A DNA stretch of 64,000 nt, from assembly GCA_902806575.1 (NCBI GenBank), contig CADCXD010000006.1:310001-374000 (forward strand). The letters are read 5' to 3'. Source of the stretch: Jackrogersella multiformis (lineage: Eukaryota; Ascomycota; Sordariomycetes; Xylariales; Hypoxylaceae). Below the pieces are notes generated by a model that had not been told where the DNA came from, ran no database searches, and worked only from the letters and a program-made list of their open reading frames with translations. The position numbers and the translations under genes were made by a program. Shown here one piece after another: positions 1 through 10,317 of this stretch; positions within the stretch are counted from its first letter, which is position 1; each line of letters opens with the position of its first letter.

Positions 1-225
1 GCGAGGAAGGGCGCCCTCGGCCTCGTGCACCTGGTCTCCCTGCAGGTCGCGCTCGGCATCAGCACCCTGATCTACATGGTCCCGGTCTCGCTTGCGGCGG
101 CGCACCAGGCGGGGAGCCTGGCGCTGCTGACCGGGGTGCTCGTCCTCGCGCATCGGCTGCGGGTGCCGAAGTCGACGCTTGCTATTGTGCAGAAGAGGCT
201 GGCGGCGGGGGCGAAGCCGCGGTAG
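1..225 (+). CDS. COX15: COX15 heme A synthase, C-terminal end (partial)
   Basis: Open from the first base of the window in frame 1 to a TAG at about 225, so only the last 74 residues are present and the 5' part lies outside. The visible peptide contains two hydrophobic helices and the signature AAAHQAGSLALLTGVLVLAHRLR, which matches the last helices of mitochondrial heme A synthase (Cox15/CtaA); the His in HQAGS corresponds to a conserved heme-ligand histidine of this family. Cox15 sits in the mitochondrial inner membrane and oxidises heme O to heme A for cytochrome c oxidase. The gene converges on KRS1. Identity rests on a short but distinctive stretch. Confidence 0.82.
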   Translation, partial: ARKGALGLVHLVSLQVALGISTLIYMVPVSLAAAHQAGSLALLTGVLVLAHRLRVPKSTLAIVQKRLAAGAKPR

Positions 226-588
226 CCCTCTCCGCCTCGGAAGGGGAATAAAAATACGATAGCTACGACGTGTTCAAATTCACTATACGGATACTATGTA
301 TTTTATGTAGAAACTATCGCATCTCAGAGGTACTTCTTGTTCATTCCTGTTTTGCCCTGTCCTATATATGATACAGTGTCGAGCACAGTAGAGCGTATCA
401 CGCTCCAGACTAGAATCCATAGTTGCTGTACAAATGCCGTTGACGGTACCTGCATGCATGCAACCAATTCCCCTCCGACCAAAACAGGGCCGGTCCGCTC
501 TAGCCAAGGCGAAAGGTATTTGTATCTATTTGTGGGCTAAAGAGAATACAGTCAGCATGATGACTTATCAGTGGAGGCGTATAAAACG
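226..588. other. convergent intergenic region COX15/KRS1
   Basis: About 360 bases between the convergent COX15 and KRS1 genes. It should hold both 3' untranslated regions. The minus strand carries a well-formed potential intron (537-599) that starts inside the last KRS1 codons; otherwise I see nothing specific. Confidence 0.6.
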
Positions 589-2510
589 TTAAAACTTACG
601 GATTCCTTCAAGATGTACTTGCGGTTCCTCTGCACCCTCGACGGGGAGCTTTTCCTTCTTCTGCTCGGGGTTCATGAACGGGAACAGCAAGACCTCCTTG
701 ATGCTGTAGTTGTTAGTCAGGAACATGACTAGCCGATCGATACCTAGACCCCAACCGGCGGTAGGAGGCAGGCCGTATTCGAGGGCGTTGAGGAAGGTTT
801 CGTCGATCATCTGGGCCTCGTCGTCTCCCTGGGCCTTCTGGTTCGCTTGCTCCTCGAAACGCAGTCGCTGCTCGAACGGTTGGTTCAACTCAGTGTAGGC
901 GTTGGCGATCTCCTTCTTGCAAACGAATGCCTCGAATCGCTCGGTGAGGCCAGACTTGTTACGGTGGTCCTTGGCTAGCGGGGACATGATCTTAGGGTGC
1001 TCTGTGATGAAAGTCGGGTTGACGGCGGTCTCCTCGATGAACTCGCCGGTCAATCGGTCGAGCATCCTAGCTGTGGTCTGAGGTTCGGGGCAGACGACGT
1101 TGACCTTCTTCATAACCCCCTTGAGCCACTCCCTTGTTTCGTCGGTGTGAAGCTGGTCACCAGGGGGGAACTTCTCTCCGGTTGCCTCCTCGAGGGCGGG
1201 AATCATCTCCACTCGTCGCCACGGCGCTTCCCAGTTAACTGTGTAAATCTCGCCGTGTTGCGTGGTAAAGCTAGTCGTATAGCTGCCAGTAAGCTGCTTG
1301 ACGAGACCAGAAACAAGCTCCTCAGTTCGCGTCATCAGATCATTGAAGTCGGCATAAGCTTCGTAGAATTCGCAGGTAGTAAACTCGGGGTTGTGAGTCA
1401 AGTCGGCACCTTCGTTTCGGAATAGGCGACCGATCTCGTACACCTTATCGTACTCTCCGACTATCAACATCTTGAGAGGCAATTCAGGGGCGATTCGCAA
1501 GAAGACATCCATCTTGTAGTCGTTTAGGTGAGACTCGAAAGGCTTAGCCGTAGCGCCACCGGCAATGGCGTTGAGGATAGGGGTCTCGACCTCTTCGAAT
1601 CCGGCAGTGTCAAGATAATTACGGATGTACTTGATGATCTTGGTGCGAGTACGGTAGGTCTGGGCGGTCTTGGGGTTCATGATCAGGTCAAGGTAGCGCT
1701 TACGGTAGCGCTGTTCCTGATCCTTGAAGCCGTAGTATTCGTCAGGCAATTGGTGCAGACACGGCGACAATAGGATGATCTCGGTAGCAAAGATGGAAAG
1801 CTCGCCTTCCTCACCCTTCTCGATCTTGGTCTTAGGAGCAGTTCGTCCGGCGTAACCGACAATCCCAATGATGTCGCCACGTCTTATGTGATCATGTTGC
1901 TTCTCGAAAGCGGGTGCGCCATCACGCACTTCTTGAGCCTGGCACATAATCTGGGCCTTCACACCGTTATTACCACGGATATCGTAGAAGAGAAGCTTGG
2001 CGCCAGATGCGCGCTTGTTGTATATTCTCCCAGCGACATGTAGGATTCTGGACTTGTCGTGCTCGCCAGACTTGAGGTGACCATACTCCTTGATTAGATT
2101 GTTGAGGTCATAATCGCGCTTGAACTTGTGTGGGTAGGGATATGGATCCTTGGTCTCGATGAGCTTGGTGATGGCACGAGATCGGATCTCGAAGTATTGC
2201 TAGGCGTTTGTTAGTACTTGAGATGTTATACTACCTACCTACCTAGGTACTAGATATATATGGATGGCATGATGAATGAATAATATTCAACGGACTAGCT
2301 GCTCACATTAGGAGTTAGTTCCTTCTCGTCAGCTTCGGCATTTGTCTTCTTCGCAGACTTGGGCGGCGCAGTGGCAGCCTTCTCCTGCTTCTTAGCGTCT
2401 CGTTCGCGCTGCTTCTGTCGCTTCTTCAACTCAGACTTGGACACTTTCTCGCCGGTAACTTCGTCCAGGTGTAGGTTAGCGACCTGATCGGTGGGCGGTT
2501 GGTCTGCCAT
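589..2510 (-). CDS. KRS1: Lysyl-tRNA synthetase, cytoplasmic (class II)
   Basis: Two exons on the minus strand, 2510-2307 and 2199-589, joined in phase 0 by an intron with donor GTGAGC, branch TACTAAC and acceptor CTAG; predicted length 604 aa, close to the yeast enzyme. It charges tRNA-Lys with lysine in the cytosol. The N-terminus (residues 20-60) is a lysine-rich, tRNA-binding helix typical of eukaryotic LysRS. The intron removes bases between TPN and QYFEIRSRAI, which restores the conserved start of the OB-fold anticodon-binding domain. Class II motif 2 is visible as FRNEGADLTHNPEFTTCEFY and motif 3 as GWGLGIDRLVMFLTNN. The C-terminus ends in GIRKF; the stop codon lies just inside a possible GTAAGT donor, so an alternative 3' splice form is conceivable. 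Upstream lie three TGAGTCA boxes. Confidence 0.96.
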
Positions 2511-2633
2511 GGTGGCTTCGGTCGGGTATGTTTGTTATACCTATAGGTACCTAAGTACCGGTTGTTGTTTGAAGAAGTTAGAAGTTGAGGTTGTGTTTTA
2601 CCTTTGGTGTTGCGAGCGCACAATCGAATAAAT

Positions 2634-2763
2634 TGAGTCAACCCCACGTACCTAGGTACCTACCCGATCGCGGGGTAATTTTATTTAAGATTTTTTTTCT
2701 TTGAATTGTAATTGAGTCACTTGTTCAGTTCGCGTCGGACGCGGGGGGCACTTGAGTCACGTG
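2634..2763. promoter_or_regulatory. Three TGAGTCA (Gcn4/Cpc1-type) boxes and a CACGTG E-box
   Basis: Perfect TGAGTCA heptamers occur at 2634-2640, 2713-2719 and 2753-2759, about 125, 203 and 243 bases upstream of the KRS1 start; the last one overlaps a CACGTG palindrome at 2758-2763. TGASTCA is the known binding site of Gcn4/Cpc1/CpcA, the bZIP activator of general amino-acid control, and aminoacyl-tRNA synthetase genes are known targets. The sites are seen directly; the binding is inferred. Confidence 0.7.
2648..2663. repeat. ACCTAGGT palindromic repeat
   Basis: GTACCTAGGTAC is a perfect 12-base palindrome followed by CTACC. It is one of at least 30 copies of the same dispersed motif in the window's intergenic DNA. 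Confidence 0.85.
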
Positions 2764-4022
2764 TATATCAGGTGACGTAGCGTAGTATATGTACATGTTT
2801 CAATTGACTTTAGGTAATCAAGTTTTCAATTACTACAAATCCCGTTTATTCAGTTAACCAGGTGCCGCTAAAATATTGGAAAGATACATAATACCTAGTA
2901 CTATGTACTATGTGCTATGTACCTAGGTATGGGGATCCTCAACTCACCTTTCTCACCTTTCTCATCTTTCTCAACCTTAATCATACAAGTAAACACATAT
3001 CAACATACCCATCTGCCTACCTAGGTACCTACCTTCATTGGTAAACATTCTACATTTAGAATGATTTCCACAGCCCAAAACAGTTATATTTAACGAACTC
3101 GATTGATGAGCTGTCTTTCCTATCCCGCTTCACGTAGGGGATCTGCAAATACGGCCCTCAGGCAGAGTCAGGCTTTCTTCATCACCATGCATCGCCCCAC
3201 ATAGCTGAACACCCTAGCAGCCTAAGACGGGAACCAGTCAGCCCGGGGCTACTATGTGGAGTTCAGATGGCAGGATGGTCGACGGGCACTCGGGAATCCC
3301 AAAGCGTTCCATTCCTCGAGCAAGACTTCACGAATAAGCCTCGCAGACTCGCAGATTCATTAGCCACTACCTGCATACATACACCATATGTAGATTCCTC
3401 TGGGTTTACCCTAGATGAGCTCGACTACTTAGTTCGACTTTTCTCGAGATGCCAAATGTGACGGAGAGCACTTAGTATGCATCAAGTCTATCCGTATTGA
3501 GATTGGCTTCACGTCCATCTGACGGTAGCTGGCTATCTTCCCGCTCACCCCTGAACTTTATTCAAGAGTCAGGCAGACTCCCGTCTCTGCCGCCGATGCT
3601 GTAGAGAAAATGCCTTGTCAATAAACCTGCGGGCATGCGGGCAGTCTACATAAGTCCCTCGAGATTCTTCTGCAGGAATACCTACCATGTATAATCCCTT
3701 GTAACAAAACGCCACGGCGGTAACCAGCCACCACAGAAAGCCTCGATATATGTATTAACCTCCACTGCCTTAACGCTCTCTGACCCCCTCCCCCGTCGTA
3801 GGCTGCCAAGAGATTGCGAGCTGAGACTGGTCCTATTCGTGAGGTAGAAGCAACTAGGTATATCTGGTAGGTAACCTTTTATCTTTCACGCGTCTGCTGA
3901 ATACATATTGATCCATATACATCACATACGTCTCAATGATAACCAGAGAATGTATGTTAGCATATTATTCATCTTCCAACCCAGTCTACACTTCAAACGG
4001 CTTCTAGGCCGTCAAAACCACT

Positions 4023-5338
4023 ATGAGTTTTGGCGTAGGCTTCGGTGATTTGGTACTCGCCTCCAAGCTGGCCTGGACCGTATATAAATCCTGCAAAGAC
4101 TCGGGCGAAAACTTCAAGCGCCTATCGAACGAAGTCGCTTCCTTGCACGTCGTGCTCAAGGAGACCGAAGATTACATCAACGAATTCTTAGAGCTCGACA
4201 CTTCTCGAAGAAACCGCTTGAACATCCTGACCGATGGGTGCAACGCAACGTTAGCAGACCTCGAAAAACTGCTAAAGTCATACAATCGGCTTGGGACGCA
4301 GGCCCAGAGGACCTGGGACCGAATGAAGTTCGGGCTGGAAGACTTTGCCGATATAAGATCACGGCTGGTGAGCAATGCGACACTCTTGACTGCCTTTAAC
4401 AGCTCTCTAGCCAAGTTCGTGGTCCCGAAACGCATACGTCGTATGTGTAGCGCTAACATCGCTTGCAAGCTCCTCGACGACAAGGATTGAGAAAAGACTG
4501 AATAAGTTCATCGCCGAAGTGCGCGCCGGGTTTCGAGAGGGCTCGGTTGTTACCACGCCAGATGTCGTCGAGACGATCGAATCGCCAGATGTCTGGGCCC
4601 AGCTGCGGCGAGAACTCGAAGACGTAGGCATATCTCCTGTCATCATGGAAGAGCATCACGAGTACATCTCGGACTGGATGAAGTCGGTCCTCTCTCGGGG
4701 ACTTGCACACGAAGAAGAGCCTGCCGAACTTGACGATGATATCCCTCCCGACTCTGGCTACGGTGGTAGCATTATGTCTTCATCTATCGAAATGAACACG
4801 GCAAACGAAGACTTTGAGTTGGAGATGCGAAAGAAACGAGCCGAAAGACCCTTAGACGAGATCTTCAAACCTCTCACTATCGAATCCACCACGCCATCGG
4901 TTAGGAAGAAGTCCATCACAGACCCTACCAGGCTCATCCGAAAACTCTTCGCGAAAGAGGATGCAATCGTGCAGGCGGCTAGCGATGGCGAGATTGACAA
5001 AGTAGCAAAGCTGCTCAGCATAGGCTGCAATGTCAATGCAAGGGATCGATGGGGGTCTGTGCTGTGATCCCCAATACGCCACCTGCGATGTATTATGCTA
5101 ACAATAGTTGTGTAGTTGGTCGGCCCTTAGTATGTGTGCGTACGGAGGGCATCTTGCCATCGCCAGGCTTCTCCTCGAGCACGGGGCTGATTTGTATAAC
5201 GTCGACGTCGACGGTGATACGCCTATGCAAATAGCATCGACGCGCGGTCACTCGGAAGTGGCCATCTTGTTTGATGAGGTACAGGCCGAGAGAGATCGTT
5301 TAGCTCGGGAACTAGACGAACCGACAGCAATAAAATGA
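4023..5338 (+). CDS. Ankyrin-repeat protein with fungal STAND-type N-terminal domain
   Basis: Three exons, 4023-4414, 4470-5054 and 5116-5338, give 399 aa in phase. Intron 1 uses donor GTTCGT, branch GCTAAC and acceptor CAAG; intron 2 uses GTCTGT, GCTAAC and GTAG. Without these introns the gene looks frameshifted; with them the family motifs join cleanly (SSLAN/SSTTRIEKRLNKF and RDRWG/WSALSMCAYGGH). Residues 1-200 are the helical domain (MSFGVGFGDLVLASKLAW...) found at the N-terminus of many fungal NLR/STAND and ankyrin proteins; residues 315-390 hold about two ankyrin repeats (GHLAIARLLLEHGADL, DGDTPMQIASTRGHSEVA). No NACHT or NB-ARC ATPase is present. Role unknown; the family is linked by domain content to self/non-self recognition. 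Intracellular, no signal peptide. Confidence 0.88.
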
Positions 5339-5436
5339 CGAGAGTAGTAGTAAGAACTACATATGGGCTTCCAAGACTATCATATATATTTGTTTATGAT
5401 CTAGCGGCACGTTGGAGGATGCATTGTCTTAGAATG

Positions 5437-5490
5437 GCGTCAGAAAACCACACTCTCTTCTTTTTTTGTATAACTGCGCTTTTCTGACGC
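5437..5490. mobile_element. Short inverted-repeat element (TIR GCGTCAGAAAA)
   Basis: GCGTCAGAAAA at 5437-5447 is repeated in inverse orientation as TTTTCTGACGC at 5480-5490, only 32 bases apart. The right end is followed by TA; the left is preceded by TG. The outer bases GCGTCA are the same as in the larger element that starts 385 bases downstream. It could be a tiny deleted MITE, or an ordinary hairpin. Confidence 0.45.
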
Positions 5491-5874
5491 TATCCCGGAT
5501 GACTGCGTTAACAAGTAGCCAAGTTACACGATCTGTATACACTATGTATCTACGTTATGTTTCTTATGGTTCTTATGGTTCTACCCCCGGAGGCGGGTTT
5601 ATTTTTGGATTGCTACATGACTCGCTGGCCCTTGGCTGCGGATATCTCTCCACACGCTGCTCCGTGGTTTGCGGAACTCGGAACAGCTGTGATGGATGTA
5701 TTATTAATGGACCCGGATCCAAGGTTGAATCCACATGCAGTGTTATTTCTGTCCATTATAATAACAATTTATCTAGGGCTCCCCATATTATAGACCCACG
5801 AGGTTGGTCATGCCAAGCTATTACAGAGTACCACCCGGACCCAAGAGCCTCGAGGGCCGTTGGACGGTAGAACG

Positions 5875-6120
5875 GCGTCACTGGAAGCCGCGCAGCTTAA
5901 AAAGGGGTTATGTAGGTAAAAAGGCAGTTTTACCACAGAGACGAGCGAAATAAAATTTTCAAAAATTATAATATAAAATTCAACGATAAAGTAATACGCC
6001 ATACAAGTTTGAAGTCATAAGCTCAAGAATGGGTTGAGGTTTTTATTTTTATTTTTTTATTTTTTATTTTTTTCAAATTAAAATACTGTAAATAATTAAG
6101 TGCGCGGCTTCCAGTGACGC
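5875..6120. mobile_element. MITE-like element with 20-bp perfect terminal inverted repeats
   Basis: GCGTCACTGGAAGCCGCGCA at 5875-5894 recurs as its exact reverse complement at 6101-6120, bounding a 246-base, very AT-rich unit (long T-rich run near 6038-6073) with no coding capacity. With two mismatches the match extends outward (AGAACG versus AGAATA). The right flank is TA, the left CG, so a TA target duplication is only partly visible. Size, TIRs and lack of ORF fit a miniature inverted-repeat transposable element, possibly of Tc1/mariner type; superfamily is a guess. Confidence 0.75.
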
Positions 6121-6494
6121 TATTCTGGACGGCTAGGCATAAGGCTATCTCGCTATGAAATTAACGTGGTTTTATGTAAATGCTCATAAGGCAAGGGACG
6201 GCCAAGGGCTTGCATGCCTACCTAGTACTTTGCCGCACTAAGAAATCCTTCGACACCATCACCATGCGCAGCCACGATAGGTCATTTCCTGATGAAGAAC
6301 ATCCTCTGCAGTTCGCGAAGCCGCAGCACAGCACGGACCATGGGGTTCTCACGTACCGGAGCCCTTTATGTAGACGCCCATGTCGCCTCCAGATGTCCTT
6401 CAGGATGCTAGCTAAGGAAACGACCGACTCTCTACTAAGTCGGAGTGGTTGTATCGTGAGAGCCGCGTGGTAAAGAAAGCGAAACTCCGCCAGA

Positions 6495-9400
6495 ATGTCG
6501 ACACAACAGCTCAATCTTGTCGTGCCGCAAGACCCCTTCTTGCCGCAAGAAACACTATTAGGACCGGCCTTCCTCGATACGCAAGCATGCCTATGTGCTC
6601 TGCGGGGAACAAACCGCGTACGAAGAGGCGAGGGAACATGGCAATGCATCGGGAACCAGACGCAGGGGGTCTATCAGGTGAAGACCGGGAAATGGTTCAA
6701 CAACATAGGCGGCGGAAACTTACACACTCCCCTCTCTATTTCGAACGGGACGAACAGGCCCGATATCAGCAGGGCTCTAATGTATTCCAACGCTACAAGT
6801 TCGTTGGTCGACATCATTCCTAGCCAGCTCAGCGTCTGGGACCAAGCATGCACCGGTGAAAACAACACGGCGTTCTCGACATCTTATTATAGGGCAGCCG
6901 AAGCGATCGACAAAGGCAACACTCCCATCGACGCTGCTCCCTGTTGGAGACCCGGTGCGATTCCCATACAGATCCAGAGCGTGACGAACTGGAATGCGAA
7001 TGGATGCAACGCGGGTTTCCTATGTAAGCCAGAAGCCCAAAGATACCAGGAGACAGGAGACAGAAGACAGGCTAATACTCTGTGCTAGGTGCTAACAACA
7101 CGGTAAATTCATTACCGCAATTCTGTCCCCCCATTACGGCATGTCAGATAGCAAGGCTTTCAGGCTTTACCTGTTCGTTCGAAAGTAAAAACATAGGGAT
7201 GGGACCTTTCGAACCAGTGGTGTGCCAGCAAGGGAATTACTGCCCGACCTCTTCCAACGGGACCGAGATAATACAATGTCCAGCCGGGTCGTACTGCCAG
7301 CCCGGCGCTCCTACGCCTACCCCGTGTAGCATTGGAAGTTATTGCCCGGAAGGCTCATCGTACGAAATATTCGTAATACCGACTGTCATCCTGGTTATCG
7401 TCGACTTCTTCTTTATTCTTGCGTTAGCCTGGTATACCCTCCGCAAGCGATTCTGGCAGAGCCGTGAACAGGCCCTCAGCGGCATACGCAAAGGGAAGAA
7501 TACCTACAAGAGGGCAGTACCCGGCTACGAGGAGCTCCCTCTAGAATCAGACAACGAACCGTACAAGATGCAAGCTACCTACATGCCCACCCGAGACAGC
7601 ATGGGGATGGGCTTCGAGGCCGCGCTTGAATTCCCACCTCCGCGTAGTTCTACCATCGACGTCAAGGAGAGTCATTTCTCGCCCCAGCTCATGACCTTCA
7701 TCGAGTCCATGCGAAGAGCAACCGACGGCGCCCGCTTCGGCCTATCGTTTGCGTATTCCGACCTCACCTTCCAGCCCAAAGGCAACCCGAAACCGATCCT
7801 TCAGAAGGTCACCGGGTCCATCGACCGCGGATCTCTGACTGCGGTCATGGGAGGCTCCGGCGCCGGCAAGAGTACGTTCGTCAACGTGCTCATGGGCAAA
7901 GTGACCAACACCGGCGGCACCGTCATGATCAACAACGCGCCGGGGAAGATCAAGAGGTACAAGAAGCTCATCGGCTACGTGCCGCAGGACGACATCGTGC
8001 TGCCCGAGCTGACGGTCTACGAGAACATCCTGCACTCGGCGAGGATACGTCTACCTCGCGCTTGGAAGGACGCCGACATCCAAGCCCACGTCAACTCGGT
8101 CATCGACTGCCTGGAGCTCTCTCACGTGCGCGACTCCCTGGTCGGCAGCGTAGGGAAGCCCGTCATCAGCGGCGGCCAGAGAAAGCGAGTAAGCATCGGC
8201 ATGGAGCTGGCCGCGGCGCCTATGGCAATCTTCCTCGACGAGCCCACCAGCGGCCTCGACGCCACGGCCGCGTCGTCCATCATGCGGACCCTGAAGGCCA
8301 TCGCGCGGCTCGGCATCTCCGTGATCGTCATCATCCACCAGCCGCGCATGGAGATCTTCGAGATGCTCGACGACCTGATCCTGCTGGCCAGCGGGCAGAT
8401 CATCTACGAGGGCCCTGAGGCCGGCGTGCGCGACTTCTTCGAGAACGTCGGCTTCGGCTTCCCAGCGCACGCCAACTTCGGCGACGTCGTCACCGACATC
8501 ATCACCGGCAACGGCCGCATCTACAAGCCCGCCGGCGACATCTCCAAGGACGCCCTCATCGCCAACTGGGAGCAGTCCCGCAACAACGCCTCCATCAAGG
8601 AGAAGCACGCCTCCATGCGCTACTCGCAAGTCTCCGTCGCCGAGAACAACAGCAAGCACCGGGAGCTCCTCCGGGGCCGCGGCGCCCCCCGCATGAAGCA
8701 GGCGTGGCTCTGCCTGCGGCGCGCGACGCTCCAGCAGTGGCGCACGCGGTCCTCGTTCTACTTCGAGATGGGCCTGGCCTCGGTGGCCGGGCTGCTGCTG
8801 GGCCTGGCGCAGAACGCGAAGAAGGGCGTGCTGTTCACGGGCGTGTACAACGCGCCGTACGACGTGCTCTCGCTCGCCACCGACGTCAAGTCCGTGCCGC
8901 AGCTCGCGCTGCTGACCACCATCGCCATCGGGCTCGTGGCCGCCGCCCCCGGCGTGCGCGTCTTCTCCGAGGAGATGCTGCTGTACCGGCGGGAGTCCGA
9001 GGCCGGGCACTCGCGCGCGGCCTACTTCCTGGCCAAGAACGCGTCCGTGGCGCCGCGCATGGTGCTAGGGTGCATGCACTTCACCACGCTGATCCTCGTG
9101 CTGGCCGTGCCCGTCATCCCGTGGGGCACGGCGTTCCTGGCGAACCTGGCGTACTTCTTCTGCGTGTACGGGCTGGCGAGCTGCGTGAGCATGGTGGCGC
9201 GGCGCGAGGACGCGCCGCTGCTGGCCACCATGGTCAGCCTGATCGTCGGCATCCTGTCGGGCGCGGCGCCGCCGCTGTCCAGCGTCATCGACTGGCAACT
9301 GGAGTGGCTGTGGCGCATGTCGCCCGGCACCTGGCTCTCGGAGCTATACTTCGGCCGCCTGGTCGAGCCCTTCCGGTACCTGTACAATGTCGACCTGGCC

Positions 9401-9526
9401 GCCCAGCAGGTCGGCTTCCGCCTCGACCGCAACTGGAGCAACATAGGCATCCTGATGGCGATCGGGCTCGCGTACCGCGTGCTCGCGTACCTGGGCCTGC
9501 TGGTGGGGAATAAGCTGCGCATATAG
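6495..9526 (+). CDS. ABCG (white/Adp1-type) ABC transporter
   Basis: Two exons, 6495-7023 and 7089-9526, give 988 aa; the intron has donor GTAAGC, GCTAATAC branch and CTAG acceptor and joins GFLC to ANNTV. Residues 1-270 are a cysteine-rich, N-glycosylation-rich ectodomain (many CxxG/CPxG pairs) followed by a membrane helix (IFVIPTVILVIVDFFFILALA). The nucleotide-binding domain has Walker A GGSGAGKSTF (about 430), signature ISGGQRKRVSIGMELA (about 535), Walker B AIFLDEPTSGLDA and H-loop IIHQP. The C-terminal 250 residues are a six-helix ABC2-type membrane domain. This order matches fungal ABCG transporters such as yeast Adp1; substrate unknown. The N-terminus as read has no signal peptide, so an upstream exon may be missing; an in-frame stop at 6471 blocks direct extension. 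GC content rises strongly after about 7700. Confidence 0.93.
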
Positions 9527-10317
9527 ATATATAGAGATGGATACCTAGGTAGATAGAATGGGGAAACGGGACACGCGTTCTTGCTTTGATGTCGATATTG
9601 ATTTGTGTTATATACCATTTGCTAACTGCATTTTCGGGCGGGTTTTTGTTAGAAGGATAAGGGGTATGCATAGCATACATGGGTATATATTTTAGAGGGC
9701 ATGGCGCAACATACTATCGCATTATAGCAGGATAAAAAGGGTTAAAGCAAATAAAACTGAAAATTTTCGTATATTGCTCCTATTCGAGAGACCGTGTTGA
9801 ATCACTGCTTACGTACAAGAGCTGTAGAAATACGCTTCGAGGCCTATTCTACCTAGCCACTCTACAATCTCTTCGTAAAGCCGGTGTAATGTACCCAAGT
9901 AAGCTTGCAGTAGAGCTAAATTGTAGCGGCTGGGCGGTCGGTTAGGTCTAGAATATAGCAGCTGAATAGGGATTGGCGGCGCACACTGCATACAGCATCA
10001 CTACCTAGGTAGGTACATATCTGCAGAGTCCAAATAAGCGCCGGCGGTCTCCGTACGGGGACTTCTAAAACTTCCATAATTCTGCCTTGCGAACTGCCTC
10101 GATGATTCTTCGTCTCGTACTTCAGCTTTCGCAAGATGAAAATTACGTTTCCAAAATGAGGGGAATATATGCCTAGGTATATATAAGTCTATCATGAATT
10201 ATTCAATGATCAGTCACTCCCTTTGCCAATTATCGGATTCGCTCTATGATAAGATCTACAACAGGGAGAATCATTAAGCTCCGTAGCTCGGAAAGTCTTA
10301 TAACACAGCCGTAAAAC
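9527..10317. other. intergenic region ABC transporter / amine oxidase
   Basis: About 790 bases with ACCTAGGTA repeats near 9541-9553 and 10002-10015. No supported gene. Confidence 0.6.

Larger units (their letters stand above)
2511..4022. other. divergent intergenic region KRS1 / ankyrin gene
   Basis: About 1.5 kb. Besides the TGAGTCA boxes it holds palindromic ACCTAGGTA repeats at 2648-2659, around 2918-2930 and 3018-3033, and short pyrimidine-rich CTCACCTTT repeats near 2943-2975. Short open frames at 3267-3461 and 3618-3809 have no recognisable protein features and I do not call them genes. Confidence 0.6.
5339..6494. other. intergenic region with two small inverted-repeat elements
   Basis: About 1.15 kb between the ankyrin gene and the ABC transporter. 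It contains a short hairpin-like element (5437-5490) and a MITE-like element (5875-6120), described separately. Open frames at 5466-5870 and 5557-5793 span the space between the two and show no recognisable domain. Confidence 0.6.

Noticed and set aside
4415..5115. Apparent frameshifts in the ankyrin gene
   Set aside because: Both frame changes are explained by phase-correct introns that restore family motifs.
8051..9010. Long minus-strand frame opposite the ABC transporter
   Set aside because: Shadow of GC-rich codons; low-complexity His/Asp/Arg/Val-rich peptide with no domain.
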